Of a stretch of 64,000 nt of DNA, positions 1 through 12,048 are shown piece after piece. The position numbers were made by a program, and so were the translations under genes. The DNA is from Oopsacas minuta. Lineage: Eukaryota > Porifera > Hexactinellida > Lyssacinosida > Leucopsacidae. Position 1 is the first letter of the stretch. Each line of letters begins with the position of its first letter. The stretch covers positions 1 to 64,000 of the forward strand of contig JAKMXF010000029.1 in assembly GCA_024704765.1 (NCBI GenBank), read 5' to 3'. Under the pieces are notes generated by a model. The model had not been told where the DNA came from. It saw only the letters and a list, made by a program, of their open reading frames with translations, and did no database searches.

Positions 1-718
1 CAATGAGAAGCAAGACATATTCATAGATTACCACCATTACAATACAAACATTACACATCAGTATTAGTTGTGGTTGTGGTGGTACTACAGCCATAATGAA
101 TAGGGCGATGAGACAGGAAAGTGAGATATATAACTCAAACTTTAAATTCAGTTGTGATTTGAAATAACTGTATTGATATACCATAAACTGTGTTAGAATA
201 CGAACAAATAATGCTATAGAGTAGACAGATATTGTGGTTACAGCATACACCATGCGAGAGGCTGTCGACGTTACCAATCCTTGTAAATTATTGTAAGTTT
301 GTATTTGATTGTCAATGAATGCTAGCTTTTCGCCAAAATAATATTTTTTCAACCAAGTAGTGTTATAAATTCCTGATATTGCATAAAGTACCTGGAAAAC
401 GATTGAAATTGTAAATCCAATCTCACTCAAACATATAGCTAAGAGGAAAATATGTTTTATTCTGTTTGTCCTAAAATTTTGCATCTCGTTGAGCTTCACA
501 TGTTCAGGTCGGCTGTTAACTAGTTTAGAATTCAATTTCTCTTTTCTGTCATCTTTCATCAATTTATGAATTAAATATATTGCCCATGAACTGGAGAATA
601 TCAAAATAAGTATAAAGTTTAGGAAGAATATTGGCGCAAAAATACTATTAATTTCGTTTATACGAGACAAAATTATGTAATTATAATGTTTTTGGGATGT
701 AGTGATGCTACTGTTCAT
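1..718 (-). CDS. Seven-helix membrane protein, copy A (C-terminus beyond window edge)
   Basis: Read on the minus strand, an open frame runs from the ATG at 716-718 to base 1 without a stop, giving 239 residues. The protein starts MNSSITTSQKHY and is a close paralogue of the genes at 21887-23068 and 35789-36976. It covers helices 1 to 5 of their seven: a hydrophobic helix after about residue 25, the TM2 motif LAICLSE, the helix with TISVYSIALFVRILTQF, and two more. The start matches the aligned start of copy B. A 3-bp insertion adds one proline after MAVV and keeps the frame. It is probably a lineage-specific 7TM receptor-like protein; no ligand or family name can be given. There is no DRY or NPxxY rhodopsin signature. 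The C-terminal third lies outside the window, so intactness cannot be judged. Confidence 0.8.
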   Translation of the reverse strand, partial: MNSSITTSQKHYNYIILSRINEINSIFAPIFFLNFILILIFSSSWAIYLIHKLMKDDRKEKLNSKLVNSRPEHVKLNEMQNFRTNRIKHIFLLAICLSEIGFTISIVFQVLYAISGIYNTTWLKKYYFGEKLAFIDNQIQTYNNLQGLVTSTASRMVYAVTTISVYSIALFVRILTQFMVYQYSYFKSQLNLKFELYISLSCLIALFIMAVVPPQPQLILMCNVCIVMVVIYEYVLLLI

Positions 719-759
719 TTCTTGTGTATTATAGTTGATATCTTTTCTCATATATATAC

Positions 760-1012
760 TATATTCTCCAACAGTCAGTCCCCTCTCTGATTACTCAATT
801 AGTAAATGCTCATTTCTATCAACTGATCATCCTATGCTAACTGCCTACTTAACTATCTGATATAATATCCAAACCATTTCTAACTATTTCCCTGGATATT
901 TATCTCAAAATCTCGGGATTTAATTTCCCTGGATTTCTAATGTTATCTATATTATTATATTATTAACGCAATCAATGTGATGTAAGTATATATCTATATA
1001 TTCCTATGTTTA
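760..1012 (-). repeat. Duplicated 5' flank of the seven-helix family (copy A)
   Basis: This AT-rich block upstream of copy A is shared with the upstream regions of copy B (about 21545-21880) and the copy C fragment (about 26244-26500). All three carry actcaattagtaaatgctc-like and ctatttccctggat-like segments. The flank was therefore duplicated with the gene and probably includes its promoter. No clear TATA box or initiator can be assigned. Confidence 0.65.
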
Positions 1013-1014
1013 TT

Positions 1015-1390
1015 TGTCCAGAATTGATTGAAGAAACTGGAAGATCCCCAGAGCAGATTTTTGGCATAGAGGGGAGGGGTACTTTGGGCATGGCTCGAAC
1101 AAATTCGAGTCTTGGACAAAAGTTCAAACCTATGACGAAATTATGACGTAATTGTCACCTTTTTGGAATTCCGAAATATCACATTAAGGGCCACTGCTCA
1201 GCCAATATACATGAAAGAAATTCTGACGTCATCATATTGAACACTTGAAGATTCATCTTGAAATTATTACGTCATCATTACTATATAAAATCAAGAAATT
1301 TTGTTTAATACTTAAGCTAATCGGAGGCGCTAAGCTCTCGAGCAGCGACCTAGTAAGCGAAGTGCGCAACAGCACAAGTATCAAATAATA
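1015..1390 (+). repeat. Dispersed repeat RepA
   Basis: This copy begins near tccagaattgattgaagaa, contains gtctatgacgaaattatgac-like sequence and ends near a GC-rich segment (gagcagcgacctagtaagcg). Other copies lie near 13385, 15600, 21235, 27115 and 52975. No coding capacity is seen. RepA lies directly upstream of copies A, B and C of the seven-helix family and appears to be part of the duplicated unit. Confidence 0.7.
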
Positions 1391-1489
1391 TGAATATTTC
1401 ACTATTATATCAAAACATTGCTATAAATAATCAATTATCGACTATTTCCCTTGATTAGTCATTATTACCTAGATACCATGTTAAATCCA

Positions 1490-2275
1490 GGTCTCCCGGT
1501 GTAACAGCCTAGATTAACCTCCCAACCCAGTTTAACCCCGGGTATAATCAGGGCTAGCCTAAATTAATCCCAGGTATAAACTGGGATAGCCCAGATTAAG
1601 CCCCTGGGTTAAGCTAGGCTAGCTCAGATTATACCCTCGCAAGGGGTTAATCTGGGCTAGGCTAGTTTATACCCAGGGGGTTAGTCTAGGATAGTGATTT
1701 TCAACGGGGTCCACTTGGCCCCCCTGGGGAGGATTATGTTTTAGGAATATCCACCAGACTCTTGGGTCACTGACCACTCAAAATCGATTCACCTAGTCAA
1801 ATAATTTCGACTTAACCTGGTTCAGTACTTGGACAAATATTTATATTATCTAACTAAATATTATTGATCAAACACATCCAAACAAAGAAGTATTCTGAAT
1901 AATAATACTTGTTCGGTAACATTATTCACTGTTCAGTTTGTTAATATCAAATATCATATTTTATACATTATTTGTTATATATTTTGGATGTTATACGTAG
2001 TTCTATTCAAAAAGCCAAAACTAAAATTTTCAATTGTTTGTTTGGTAGACTAACTGAAAATTAATCATTACTATTACAAAAATTAAGGTATAATGATGAT
2101 TCAAAGATAGGGAGCCAGAGGCTATGGAAGAACCTGGGGGTCGCTAAGGGAGGAATGCAATGTCGGACGTTGAGAAACACTAATCTAGGCTCAGAAGGTA
2201 TAAAGTAGCCTAGGCTAGTTTATACCTTGGGGTATATTCTGGCGGGGGGTTAATTTGAGCTGCTACATCGGCGTA
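1490..2275. mobile_element. Nonautonomous element built from GCCCAGATTA-type short repeats
   Basis: This is a GC-richer island in an AT-rich window. It is packed with direct and inverted copies of a motif like tctgggctagcccagatta and ggggttaatctgggc. The left end reads tgtaacagcctagattaacc and the right end is its imperfect inverse (ggttaatttgagctgctaca). A related copy lies near 11385-11590. It is interrupted by a smaller element at 1692-2182. The terminal inversion suggests a MITE-like transposon; the superfamily is unknown. Confidence 0.5.
1692..2182. mobile_element. hAT-like MITE nested in the GCCCAGATTA element
   Basis: The ends are inverted: tagtgattttcaacg on the left and cgttgagaaacacta on the right. 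This resembles the CAGTGGTTNTCAACC ends of many hAT MITEs. Flanking 8-mers gtctagga and atctaggc share a 6-base core, consistent with a decayed 8-bp target duplication. No transposase frame is present. Confidence 0.55.
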
Positions 2276-2279
2276 GCAG

Positions 2280-5200
2280 GCCTGATAAATTTGTTCAAGC
2301 GGTTGATTGGTGATAATATTAATACAATCAGTAGAAGAACTATAAATTCAATATTCAGATGCTAAAGTTCTGATTTATTATAGAATTAACATCTGCGAAA
2401 AGTCTTCCATAAATTAATCCATATACTCATAATCGTCCTCAATACAGTATCTGGTCATTAACAGAGTTTTCTGTGTTTCTCTTATTATATTTTCTAACAC
2501 AACAGTAACAAGTATATAGTAAAGTTGACCTATTAGCAAACTGTTTGCACTTTTGAGTCCATGAAAATGTTACTACAGTAGATAATGGATATAGTGATAA
2601 TGTCGAAGGTACATAATTTACGGCCAAATCATCACTATATCAAATAAAATTGGCCAGGACAAGTACCTAGAGCGATTATAATATCGCTATTTGATATATT
2701 CATCATATACTGAAATTGGGGAAGACTACTGAACAATTCTGTTCCGTTAATGTTCCTAAAATCGAGGGATTGTTTATGTCAGAAATATGAATATGCGAGT
2801 AATAACAGTTGAAGAGGGTCCACTAGTGCAGTGTTGCTAGATGGACGCTAGTTTATTATGCAAATTTAACTAAAAGGTTATACTAGAAGTATGCCCAAAA
2901 ATGGTGCAGACACCAGACAGGTTAGGAAGTGAGTAGCTCCTGCCTCTGGGTTGTGAACTTTGATTCTACCCAATAACAATGATTAGCCATTTGAACGAAT
3001 ATATTGTTGTTATCTGTTCAAATTGCAAATTGCAAAATGGCTCGCTTCTCTCGCATCTTGCCCTCAATTGCAAGTTATCTGACCCAAATATCTGGTATAT
3101 AGCTCAGGAGCGGTTTTTAATAAAGAGGAGGATCAGATTTCCCCAAACTCCCATCCAGAATAACCCCTTGCCTCAGCCCTCAGGCCTGCCTCCCTATTTA
3201 CCTCCCAGGTGAAGAGTCCTGGTGACGTCCCTATGTGTAAACCTTAAAAGAAATATTAGACCGTGGGGGGTAACCCCGTAAAACCGTGTTTAATGATCAT
3301 TTGGTCGATTTGTGCATAACTAGTCTCAGCTCGCCTAGCTGCGTCAAACGAGGGGTAACTTGATGAGGTTAGGATAAATTCTAGAATGGAATTGTCATGT
3401 TGCCATATTACTGACCAGAGTTGGGGGCCGATTACTTGAATTAGGCTCCAGTCTATATGTTCTCATAAGGCCATGAAAATGAATTACTTGGTTCTCTTCT
3501 TTTCATTGGAAACTGGCACCGCGTCTGGTATTTTTTACAATTTTTATAGGCCAGTTAATACGTAAAATATTTTGACACTTCGATTATCTCTCCACTGCAT
3601 ATTACTTTACATGGCCTAAGTTATAAGCATATGAAAGCCGTGCCAGTATCCCATTATGCCATTAACTTGTTCGTGTTGTCTATAAAGTTATTTTAGTAGG
3701 TAGCTCTATTTCTGAATAAATCTAGGAAGAAATCTTCTGAACAATTTTTTCTTGACAGACCCCGATTTTCAGCCTTACTGACTCTTTATCTTTCTATATT
3801 TTCTGAAAGAAGATAAGAAATTTTGGGCCTAGATAGTATTAGCAGGTATCTCTAGCGTAGATATTCCCTACTGGTGTAGTAGCGGTCAATCTTAGGGCTT
3901 GTATTATGGAGCGCCCCATATCCCGGACTTTTCCTTCATATTTTCATGCCCTTAGAGATTTAGCGTTTAGGCCTATGCCCTACTCACCACCCTTAGTTAC
4001 GATCCAGCTCAAACCGTGGAGTTGCTGGGATGCCGAGTGTACCTGATCTCAAAATAGTTACAATGATGTTGTATACTTTTCCAGAGAGATTACAAGTAGG
4101 ATAGTTTAATGATTCCAAATTATTACATTTAGGGTTAAATCCATACTCTAAATCCCTTTTAAGCTAAGAAGGTCAATAGATGAAACAAAGCAGGTTGTTA
4201 CGTAATCATGGTATCATAAGCATTACATCGCTTGATACTAAACTAATATGCTAGCATCCATGTGTCAGTTAGCATCGTATGATTAGTTAATTAAATATAG
4301 ATGCAATCGGGGGTGTTTTGGGAGGAAGGGGTCGGAACGCCGTTCCACTTTAAATTCCAGGGGGAACGAGGGGGAACGCGAAGGCACTTCTTCATGAAAA
4401 TATTTGGATTAATTAACTATATTTTTCAGTTTTGAAATTAGATTTCAAAATTATAGTCAACATAGTATAATCCAACGTTTACATAAGGAGATGCTTATGT
4501 TCTTTCTTCGATTTTCACCTAAAAAGTACTAAATAAGGTAGCATCAACGTTTTTCTTAAATTATCCACATTTAGTGTAAAATCTTCTATGTTAATGTAGA
4601 CAAGTCCGGAATACTAGAACATAAAAGGGAGTTATTAAATCGACTACTCGCATGCGAGAATGAGTTCATTCGCTGGTGATAATGCTTAGATATGTATGCG
4701 AGGAATAAAATTCATCTGTGAATTTGATACCTGAAATCTGATACACACATATACAACAATGAACGTTTGTTCATTAACTAATTCGAGCAAAACGTTTCTC
4801 CAACTGACATTATCGATAAGAAATACACCACCAACAACCACGGAGTGCTCAAGAAGTCCGAACATTAGTCTCGGCCAAGACCGTTACTAATTCGAGGCAA
4901 TTTCTTCTAAACTATCGTAATCGTAAATATAAAAGTACTTAGCAACAGTGAACGCCATTTCATGAACTAATTCGATAAAATCGTTCACCCAATGCGACTA
5001 TTGTGTCGAAAATACACCGGCTTCACATTCTTGTATGCAAATAGTAATCAAGTTTCTCCTATGTAAATTCTTTGTTGTTTTTATGAATATATAGTATACA
5101 AATTGTTGAAATATGAATTTATTAATTAAATTTTGCAAATTACTTTGCTAAATTCGAGGCACGAAGTGCCGAGTCTCATGCGAACACAAATTGATCAACT

Positions 5201-5800
5201 GCTAGTTAGGGATAATCGAGTATATATATTTCAAATTTAATATTTTAAAATCTATATCTACATGATTTAGTATATGATTAATCATATTTTAACAACTTAT
5301 TACACATATCCAAATTGATGCTAGAAATTTCTTTTCAAAAAGTTAGACATGGGGTAATTGCAGGATTATTATTCGAAATCTTAACCATAAAATTTGAGGA
5401 TAAAACATGAAATATATGAAGTAGGGGACTGATAATATTGATACCATGATAGCTAACACAACTTGGTATTGTATTTAATATGAATTATTTCTTTGATCCA
5501 GGCCCCAAATCAATCAGGGGCTGGAGTTTTGAGGTATCTATACGGCGAGTCAGGGCCACTCAGGGGGCTATGTCCTCTCTGCTCTGAAAAGAACACAAAG
5601 AACTAACCTTGAGTGTACTACAAGTTTGTTTGCTGAATATCTTTCCTCTTTCGAAAGGTGTGGAAAATTTTGTACCTTTCCTTTCATAACTTTTTGCTAG
5701 AGGCACTATTATATAACACCTTGGTCATAGCCAGTTTTGGCAGTAGAAGTGACACGGAGAAAAAAATATAAAATATGCAACAATTTCAATACTGGCCCAC
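2280..5800. other. Stretch with no recognised gene
   Basis: I see no convincing coding region on either strand. The frames at 2439-2627 and 2979-3212 are short and show no domain or conserved neighbour. The stretch holds AT-rich unique-looking sequence, a segment near 3335-3355 (cgcctagctgcgtcaaacga) that has a relative near 45690-45712, and a palindromic 19-mer at 5154-5172 (cgaggcacgaagtgccgag) that recurs near 40172. Confidence 0.5.
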
Positions 5801-5807
5801 TACAGCA

Positions 5808-5951
5808 CTAGGGCGTAACTAGCATTGAGGCAGAGGAGGCAGTTGCCTGCTCGCTTTTCGGGCGTTCCCTCATCTCTCTATTGTAATCGCCATTATTTAG
5901 GCAAATATCCATCCTTGCCTCCTCGCTCTGGGATATCTAGTTACGCCCCAG
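5808..5951. mobile_element. Small MITE with AGGGCGTAACTAG ends
   Basis: The left end ctagggcgtaactag and right end ctagttacgccccag are near-perfect inverses, about 144 bp apart. The CAGGGGCG-like terminus suggests a nonautonomous hAT element. No matching 8-bp target duplication is visible, so the ends are approximate. Confidence 0.5.
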
Positions 5952-6134
5952 CGGCCTGGTAACAAAAGTACCCAATCACATATCTATCGCACATATTGTA
6001 ACTGCATAACAGTATAAAGATAAAGTCGTAGATTCGATAATTGTAAAAAAATATAGTCATTAACATGACAATCCTCTAAAACTCTAAGCTCACTTATGGT
6101 AATCATGACAAAAATACATTTGTGATATAAATAT

Positions 6135-8130
6135 TCAAGATGTTTTAGCCAAACAATTCCCTGTTAGTTTTGTTTGTATAGGTGCTGGGATACATGTTAT
6201 TGTACTGTTCCAACTGGTACTTCTACAAACAAGACTTCCACTTCTCATTTGAGTTAAGCAGATTATACAAAATATATGGTTACAAAAATCGCATTTTATC
6301 TCATTACACCCGGATTCATGCTCAAGTAAGGAACAACAGTTAGGACAAGCCCTTACTTGAGGAAACCTCACGATATTACCATCTCTGTCTTTGAACTCCT
6401 TCATTGGGGAAGATTTTAGTTGTTTGATCTTCTCTTTACTACAAAACTCGTTACCACAGTTTACTAGGCCATTCCACTCTCCAAGACAATACCAGCAGAA
6501 GCGAAATGGTTTTATCGATGTTTTTGTGCAAACAATACAAGTAACTTGAGGATCATCAGGTTTTATACGTTGAGTGTAACTTTGGCATCTGGGACACTGT
6601 TGTATATCCTGACTTAGACAAGCGTTGACTGAGAGTGCAGTTGTTAGAAATTGCTTTTCTTGCTCATCAGGTAGTCCAAGTATTAATATATCATCAACAT
6701 CGAGTAGAGTTGTGCAGGAAGCACAGCTAATTTTGTGTTTTAGATTGTTTATTTGTTGCCAAGCATGATCAAGTATATCATCTGGACAGATGTAATGTCC
6801 GCATTTCAACCTCAGCCCCCCTTCATCTGAACAGATACAGCACTCTCCATTAGGATGAGGAAATGTTACCGTCCTAGTCTCATCTCTGAGCCCAATGAAG
6901 AAATCACAGCCAACTCTAACATTACACAATGGAACATTCAGAACCTCTAAGGCGCACCTTGTTGCTCCTGACATGCTAACTTTTAAATATCAAACAATCA
7001 TTATAATTCAATACACCGTGTTTCCCTGAAATAAGCGTCGGGTGTTCTCTTTCAAGAAATACATAAGCGCTGAGGCGCTTATTCAGGAAATACAGAGCAT
7101 ACAGTAAACTTACCTTACTGATGTCATATGTCATAGAAGGTATCATTATAGCAAGGGTCTAATGTTGAAAGCCATATAGGCTGAATCTGTGAGGGAGGGA
7201 GGGGTACAGCCGCAAGAAATACTTTGGGAAACTTGGTCTCGAGAAGCTAATTGCTTCATGCAAATTGGTCACGGGACCAATTATGTAGCAGGAGTACAAT
7301 GGAATGCTTTAGAGTAGTGTGTGAAAATAATATTTTCAATTATTTGAAGAATGGTGGGGATATATGTCTATATTATGTAAACAATAGTATATCACTACCA
7401 TATACTAATTGATAACGTCATCACATACCTCCTGGTAGTCGTATTACCAGCATTATTGTACTATTATTAGTAATCCCATAATCTTGTGCATTCATCACAA
7501 ATCCATTTCTCATTTCTTCAAGCTGTTTACCAGCATACAACAAACGTTGGTGTTCTACTTTAATTCCACACTTAGCAGAAATGTCACTCTTTAGTTTTCC
7601 AATAGTGTAAACCTAAAATAGCAAACGCTACATTCATGACAGTATCAGCTCATCCATTATTTTAGACATTAAACAAAAACAAGAATTCGTCTTATGCATG
7701 GATTCATACCAATAAATTCATTGGTCGCACAATTATCTTTGTTTTTCAGAGCGACACTAACATACTTGCCGACTTGAGTGAAGAACAAAAGAGGGACATT
7801 ACGGGATGTTGCATTTTTACAATAGACGGACTACAAAAAAATCGGGATAATTGTGGTTTTTGGCAAGTTTCAACTGGACATTAGCCTCTAAACATGTGGG
7901 AAAAGGCGGGAAAGTCGGCAAGTATGCCATAAAATTATTGTGAAAAAAAACAGAGGACAAAAATAGAGTATTGAAATTGGGTAGGTAATTGGATAAGTTA
8001 TTCTAACTGGTCATATGAGATTGTTAGATTAGTTAGGTTTCTAGTTTCTTACCTTCAATTCTCCCTTTTCGATGTTAATGGTATACACCTTTGTGCTCAG
8101 TCCCAAGATAAATATTGTGTCCATCTCCAT
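6135..8130 (-). CDS. Ubiquitin-like domain fused to RING-IBR-RING E3 ligase-like protein, gene 1
   Basis: Three minus-strand exons are inferred: 8053-8130 (ATG at 8128-8130), 7429-7612 and 6135-6967. Donors are GTAAGA and GTATGT, and joins are at phases 0 and 1. The 364-residue product has a ubiquitin-like domain at about residues 3-88, with LKSDI.AKCGI and QRLLYAGKQLEE, ending RLPGG. A RING-IBR-RING module follows: RING1 at about 130-172, IBR at about 212-263, and Rcat at about 295-325. Rcat carries the expected catalytic cysteine in SGCNEIKC (about Cys308). RBR ligases take ubiquitin from an E2 onto this cysteine before the substrate. Both paralogues have CGHxICPDD in RING1, with Asp where a zinc-ligand Cys is usual. 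The C-terminus has PAPIQTK. The Ubl-then-RBR order recalls Parkin, but orthology is not claimed. The acceptor at 6968 is inferred from frame. Confidence 0.85.
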
Positions 8131-8639
8131 CTTTAACTTTATTCAATATTTTAGGTAAATACTCTTGAAAAATCTAAGTAGTAAGTAGTACTCTTAAATC
8201 AGAAGATTAAATTAAGCCAAATGGAGCGTATAATAATTCTTTTTTTGCTCCTCATAAAGTGTGAGTGTTTGTTACGATATATTTCATTAATATTTGTCTG
8301 GTTTACTATTTTATCCGATCAAATGAAATAAATTTGTGTTGTTCAAATTCATAAATAGATGAGAGAGTTCGGAATACATATATATGTCCAAATATTACGA
8401 ATCAGAACTATGAATAAAGGTGTTAACTCCAAAGCTTCAAAGATATTTGCGGATTACATATTTTGTGGTTGACATGATTATCCTCTATATTATTAAACTC
8501 AATTTGTGTGCTTTGTCTTCTTATTATTATAATGATGGGGAAGATGATCTGCGTATAACATAGGGAATAACATACCCTTCTGTTTACGATATAGGAAGAG
8601 TATACAATTACATTGGGGTAATCGAGTATGCTGATTCCG

Positions 8640-9180
8640 ATCTTCACACTTTCGAATTAATCATATGTAAATTTATTTGTTGTTTTTATGAATATTAAGT
8701 AAACAAATTGTTGAAATATTAATTTATTAACCAATTATTTAGTAAATCATCTACTTTGAAGGGGTACTCTGGGCTCGTCAAATTATTGGGGGGCGAAATG
8801 AGACTCTCGCCCTCCTTAGAAAGTATTGGAGAGGCGACCGCCCCCCTTGTCCCTCACTAGCAGTTGAAACCAAAACTCTAGCATCAATTTGAAAAATGCG
8901 AAAAGGTGTGAAATCTTGTAGCTAGAGATTTGAAAATGTTAAATTTGAAATATACATACTCGATTAGCCCTTACTAGCAGTTGAAACGAATCACTAGTAT
9001 TATTTTAGAAATAAGGTGTGAACTCTACGCACCCAATTACTCCTGACAACATGTTGAAACCTCCTAATCTCTATCTTGCTTCTGAATTTACATAGAAAGG
9101 TGTGAAAATATGATTAATCCCAAAAAAGGTGTGAAATATTCGCTTTAGAAATTCATACCAGAGGTGCAAATCTTCGACCC
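8640..9180. repeat. RepB/RepC repeat mosaic
   Basis: This stretch contains RepB-like sequence (tttatgaatattaagtaaacaaattg) followed by RepC-like tandem modules with ggtgtgaaat and gattaatcatattttcacac-type segments. The same modules recur near 12720-13060 and 56440-56630. No gene is seen. Confidence 0.6.
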
Positions 9181-9184
9181 AAGA

Positions 9185-9320
9185 TTATTTATTTGTGTAC
9201 CAATTTTCATGTTAATTGGACCACTAAATTTCCTGGAAGGACGGACGTCGCATATCGTCCAATGCCATTAGGGCATCTCCCTATAGGAGCTAAAATTAAG
9301 GCGCGTAAAACCCTGGAACA
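9185..9320 (+). repeat. RepC terminal module
   Basis: This module carries a run of ggacgg-type sequence and then gccattagggcatctcccta and taggagct. Inverted or direct relatives are at 12545-12670 (minus) and 56640-56795 (plus). Frames on both strands here (9193-9501, 9207-9437) are by-products of the repeat. Confidence 0.6.
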
Positions 9321-9584
9321 TTTATACGACTTATCACGATTGACAATTGCGTGGCTCAATACCAGAGGAGTAGACAAGGTGGCACAAATGCGCCACCTAT
9401 TTGTTACATTCCTCCTATTTCGCTGCACTTCTACCAAACATGCGCCAGTAATCTGCCAAAGCTGTCTACTCCACTGCTCTATACTATTATTATTATATTA
9501 AATCCCTAGCAAATTGACAAAACATTTTGATAATAAAAATTGATCAAACAAGATTAATCATTAAATTATAAGATGTGATACCAT

Positions 9585-10313
9585 CTATATGTAAAAGTCT
9601 GATTTTATACAACATAGACAAAAACATAGGCGAAATTTATTAGGATTACGTTTGGATTGATAGGGGATATCCACAATTGAATTGCCCTTCTGATAGTCAT
9701 CAGTAAAAGTTTGAACAGGCGGATCAGTATTCCACTTTTCATGTTCACTGTTGAGCTCGTGTTGTGACTGAATTTTCTCATTAGGATCAGACGGATATTT
9801 ATCAGGTTCTGAGCCACAGAAATTGGGGAACAGTCTACAAAAGTCAATATTCTTCAGGTTGAATTTATTACTGTCTAGAGCTAGCTGTTTCCTTTCGCTT
9901 TCACTAGCATCAATACTACCAATAGTATCTGTACACTCATGCATAAACTCATAAACTCCACGTAGAACTGCTGTCACTGAGTAAGCAGGTTTCCATTCTT
10001 CAGGATGAAAGTCACTCAGACTGAAACAGATTCTCTTATTCACTTTGAATCTTCCGTTAGGAGTCAGAAATAATATTTTAGGAGGGGCAAAAGGGAAGTT
10101 GGGAGGGAATACAAGCTTCCCATGATATACACCGTCCTCGTAGGGACTCTCCTTCTTACCCTGAATGGTAAAATGCCAATCTAGAATATCATCTTCATTC
10201 GGTGCTACTTGAATACCAGGAATTGGATCTGACAGAATCAGTTTTATATCTCGATTCAGTCGCTTTGTTGCTCGAGACAGGTGGTATTGTAATCTACACT
10301 CATCATCTGTCAT
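9585..10313 (-). CDS. UBE2J2-like: Ubiquitin-conjugating enzyme E2, UBE2J2/Ubc6 type
   Basis: This E2 would accept ubiquitin from E1 on its active cysteine and act with E3 ligases. UBE2J (Ubc6) enzymes work at the ER membrane in protein quality control. The UBC fold fills about residues 8-170. Family marks are YHGKLVFP, FPFAPPKI, the TPNGRF motif that replaces HPN in UBE2J enzymes, and the active cysteine in KRICFSLSDFHPEEW (about Cys96 from ATG 10313). The following GSI, RKQLA, SNKFNLK and FCRLFP segments match UBE2J2 better than UBE2J1. The frame extends upstream to a pyrimidine-rich acceptor (cttttccattag), so a further 5' exon is possible. The 242-residue product ends FRLCFCLCCIKSDFYI and lacks a full-length tail anchor. 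It lies between two Ubl-RBR genes. Confidence 0.88.
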   Translation of the reverse strand: MTDDECRLQYHLSRATKRLNRDIKLILSDPIPGIQVAPNEDDILDWHFTIQGKKESPYEDGVYHGKLVFPPNFPFAPPKILFLTPNGRFKVNKRICFSLSDFHPEEWKPAYSVTAVLRGVYEFMHECTDTIGSIDASESERKQLALDSNKFNLKNIDFCRLFPNFCGSEPDKYPSDPNEKIQSQHELNSEHEKWNTDPPVQTFTDDYQKGNSIVDIPYQSKRNPNKFRLCFCLCCIKSDFYI

Positions 10314-10329
10314 GTACACGATGTACTAA

Positions 10330-12040
10330 TGGAAAAGCAAGCACTATTGTTAACCCGCCATAAATAGTGCAACTTTTTGTAATTGTTGAATTCACATAGT
10401 AACATGCAACATTATTGCATCGTGGATGATGGTTTGAGAAGTACTGAAGTGTGTAATACAGTCAGTAATACTCAGTGTGTTAAAAATTAAGAAGTCCATT
10501 TCGCGAATAACATAAAACCATAATTATTGGGAAAGATAATTAATATATGCTCTTATAAAAGTAAAATCTCACGCCATTTTAATGAAGAGATGCTAATTCT
10601 TACTCCTTTTTAGGAGAAATCTCACGGCTTGGTCAGACGCCGCACCAGGTTGGCATATGTGATCACCTGATGACCAATTTTTCATCATTCTAATCACGAA
10701 TATTATATGTACTACCAGGGGCGTAACTATGGGAGGTGTCTCCCAATTTTTGAACATGAAACATTCTTACTTATAGGATGTGTTGTGTCAAATATGCATA
10801 GGAATCAACCAACAAGTTTATTATTACGCCACTAATGTTTTGAAATCTCAAGACTCAGTATGCTTGTTTATTAAATTCCCTGCACATTGGATATTTCTCT
10901 GAGCATTTTTAGAGAGATCGAACCTTTTGATTGGCCGATATTTCGCTCGTAATATTAATTTAGAGAGAAATATTTGTGTCCAGTTATACCCTGGAGTAAG
11001 AAATAATACAATTGTTCGTACTTTTCAATTTGATATTCAAAGACCAAAAGGAAGGAAATATCAAAGATTCAATTGGCCCCCTCATTAAGTGATGTGCTAC
11101 TCCAATATTTTCATTTTGTTACGCCTCGTGGACCACCTATCAGCTGGATAACTACCTCCCTCTAGCTAAGAGATCGACAATTAGAGAGGAAAATGTTTCT
11201 AGGCGGAATTACTTGGCCTTTTATCTGGGTGCGCCCAGAGCACCTCCAGAGATGTTGCTCAGAGTGTTACTGCTTGCTCTGGGTGTGATTGCATTTTGAG
11301 AAATAATTTACAGAAATAATTCGAATTTTTAAAATTTCGTAATACAAGCTATCGCTACAAATGTTGATCACTTGGAGTTTATGGATTATACCTTGTATAT
11401 TCTGAACTAGCCCACTTCATATCCAGGGGGTATAATCTGTCCTAGGACACAATAACCTCGGGTATATTCTGGCCTAGCCCAGACTATACCTGGGGTTAAT
11501 TTAGTCTAGCCCAGATTACCTCCATAGGGAGGGGGTGGTTAATCTGGGTGGGGAGGTTAATCTAGGCTGTTACACTGGGAGTGTCACATCCCGGAAATTA
11601 GGCACACTGGTAAATGAGTCAGCAGCAAATATTAAATTTCTTCAGAAAACTCTCCGTTTAGTTACATGGATTAGGGAAGCACAAATTTTATGCATGAAGC
11701 CACAATATTGAATGATTATTCGATCACTATTAGCACTAGCGCATGATACTGCTAATTGGTTTCACACTTCTGCTGTCAAGTGTGTGCCTATATATCAACG
11801 GTGCATACAGCTTACATTGAATTTTCATTTCGCTATATAAAGGTGAAATTCAAACAAATGCTTGACCATCATGATTCAATATTCTGTGATTTACAAAGCC
11901 AAATATGCAACAAACCACTAGTTTGAAAATCTTCAAGAAAATTATTTGTTCCGTTCCTTGAATTATTGACTATAAATAACTGCTAACCTAGTACCTATGA
12001 AGAAATGTATACCTTTGTTCCTCTAATAGAGCTTGAATTA
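10330..12040. other. Intergenic stretch with repeats
   Basis: No gene is recognised. It contains a fragment with a CAGGGGCGTAACTA-type hAT end near 10716. A second GCCCAGATTA-type element lies at about 11385-11590, with its right end reading ggttaatctaggctgttaca, the inverse of the left end at 1500. The rest is unique-looking AT-rich DNA that would hold the start region of Ubl-RBR gene 2. Confidence 0.5.
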
Positions 12041-12048
12041 TTTGAATA

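Noticed and set aside
9193-9501. 102-residue frame overlapping a 76-residue frame on the other strand
   Set aside because: It lies in the RepC terminal module, which recurs at 12545 and 56640 without preserving the frame.
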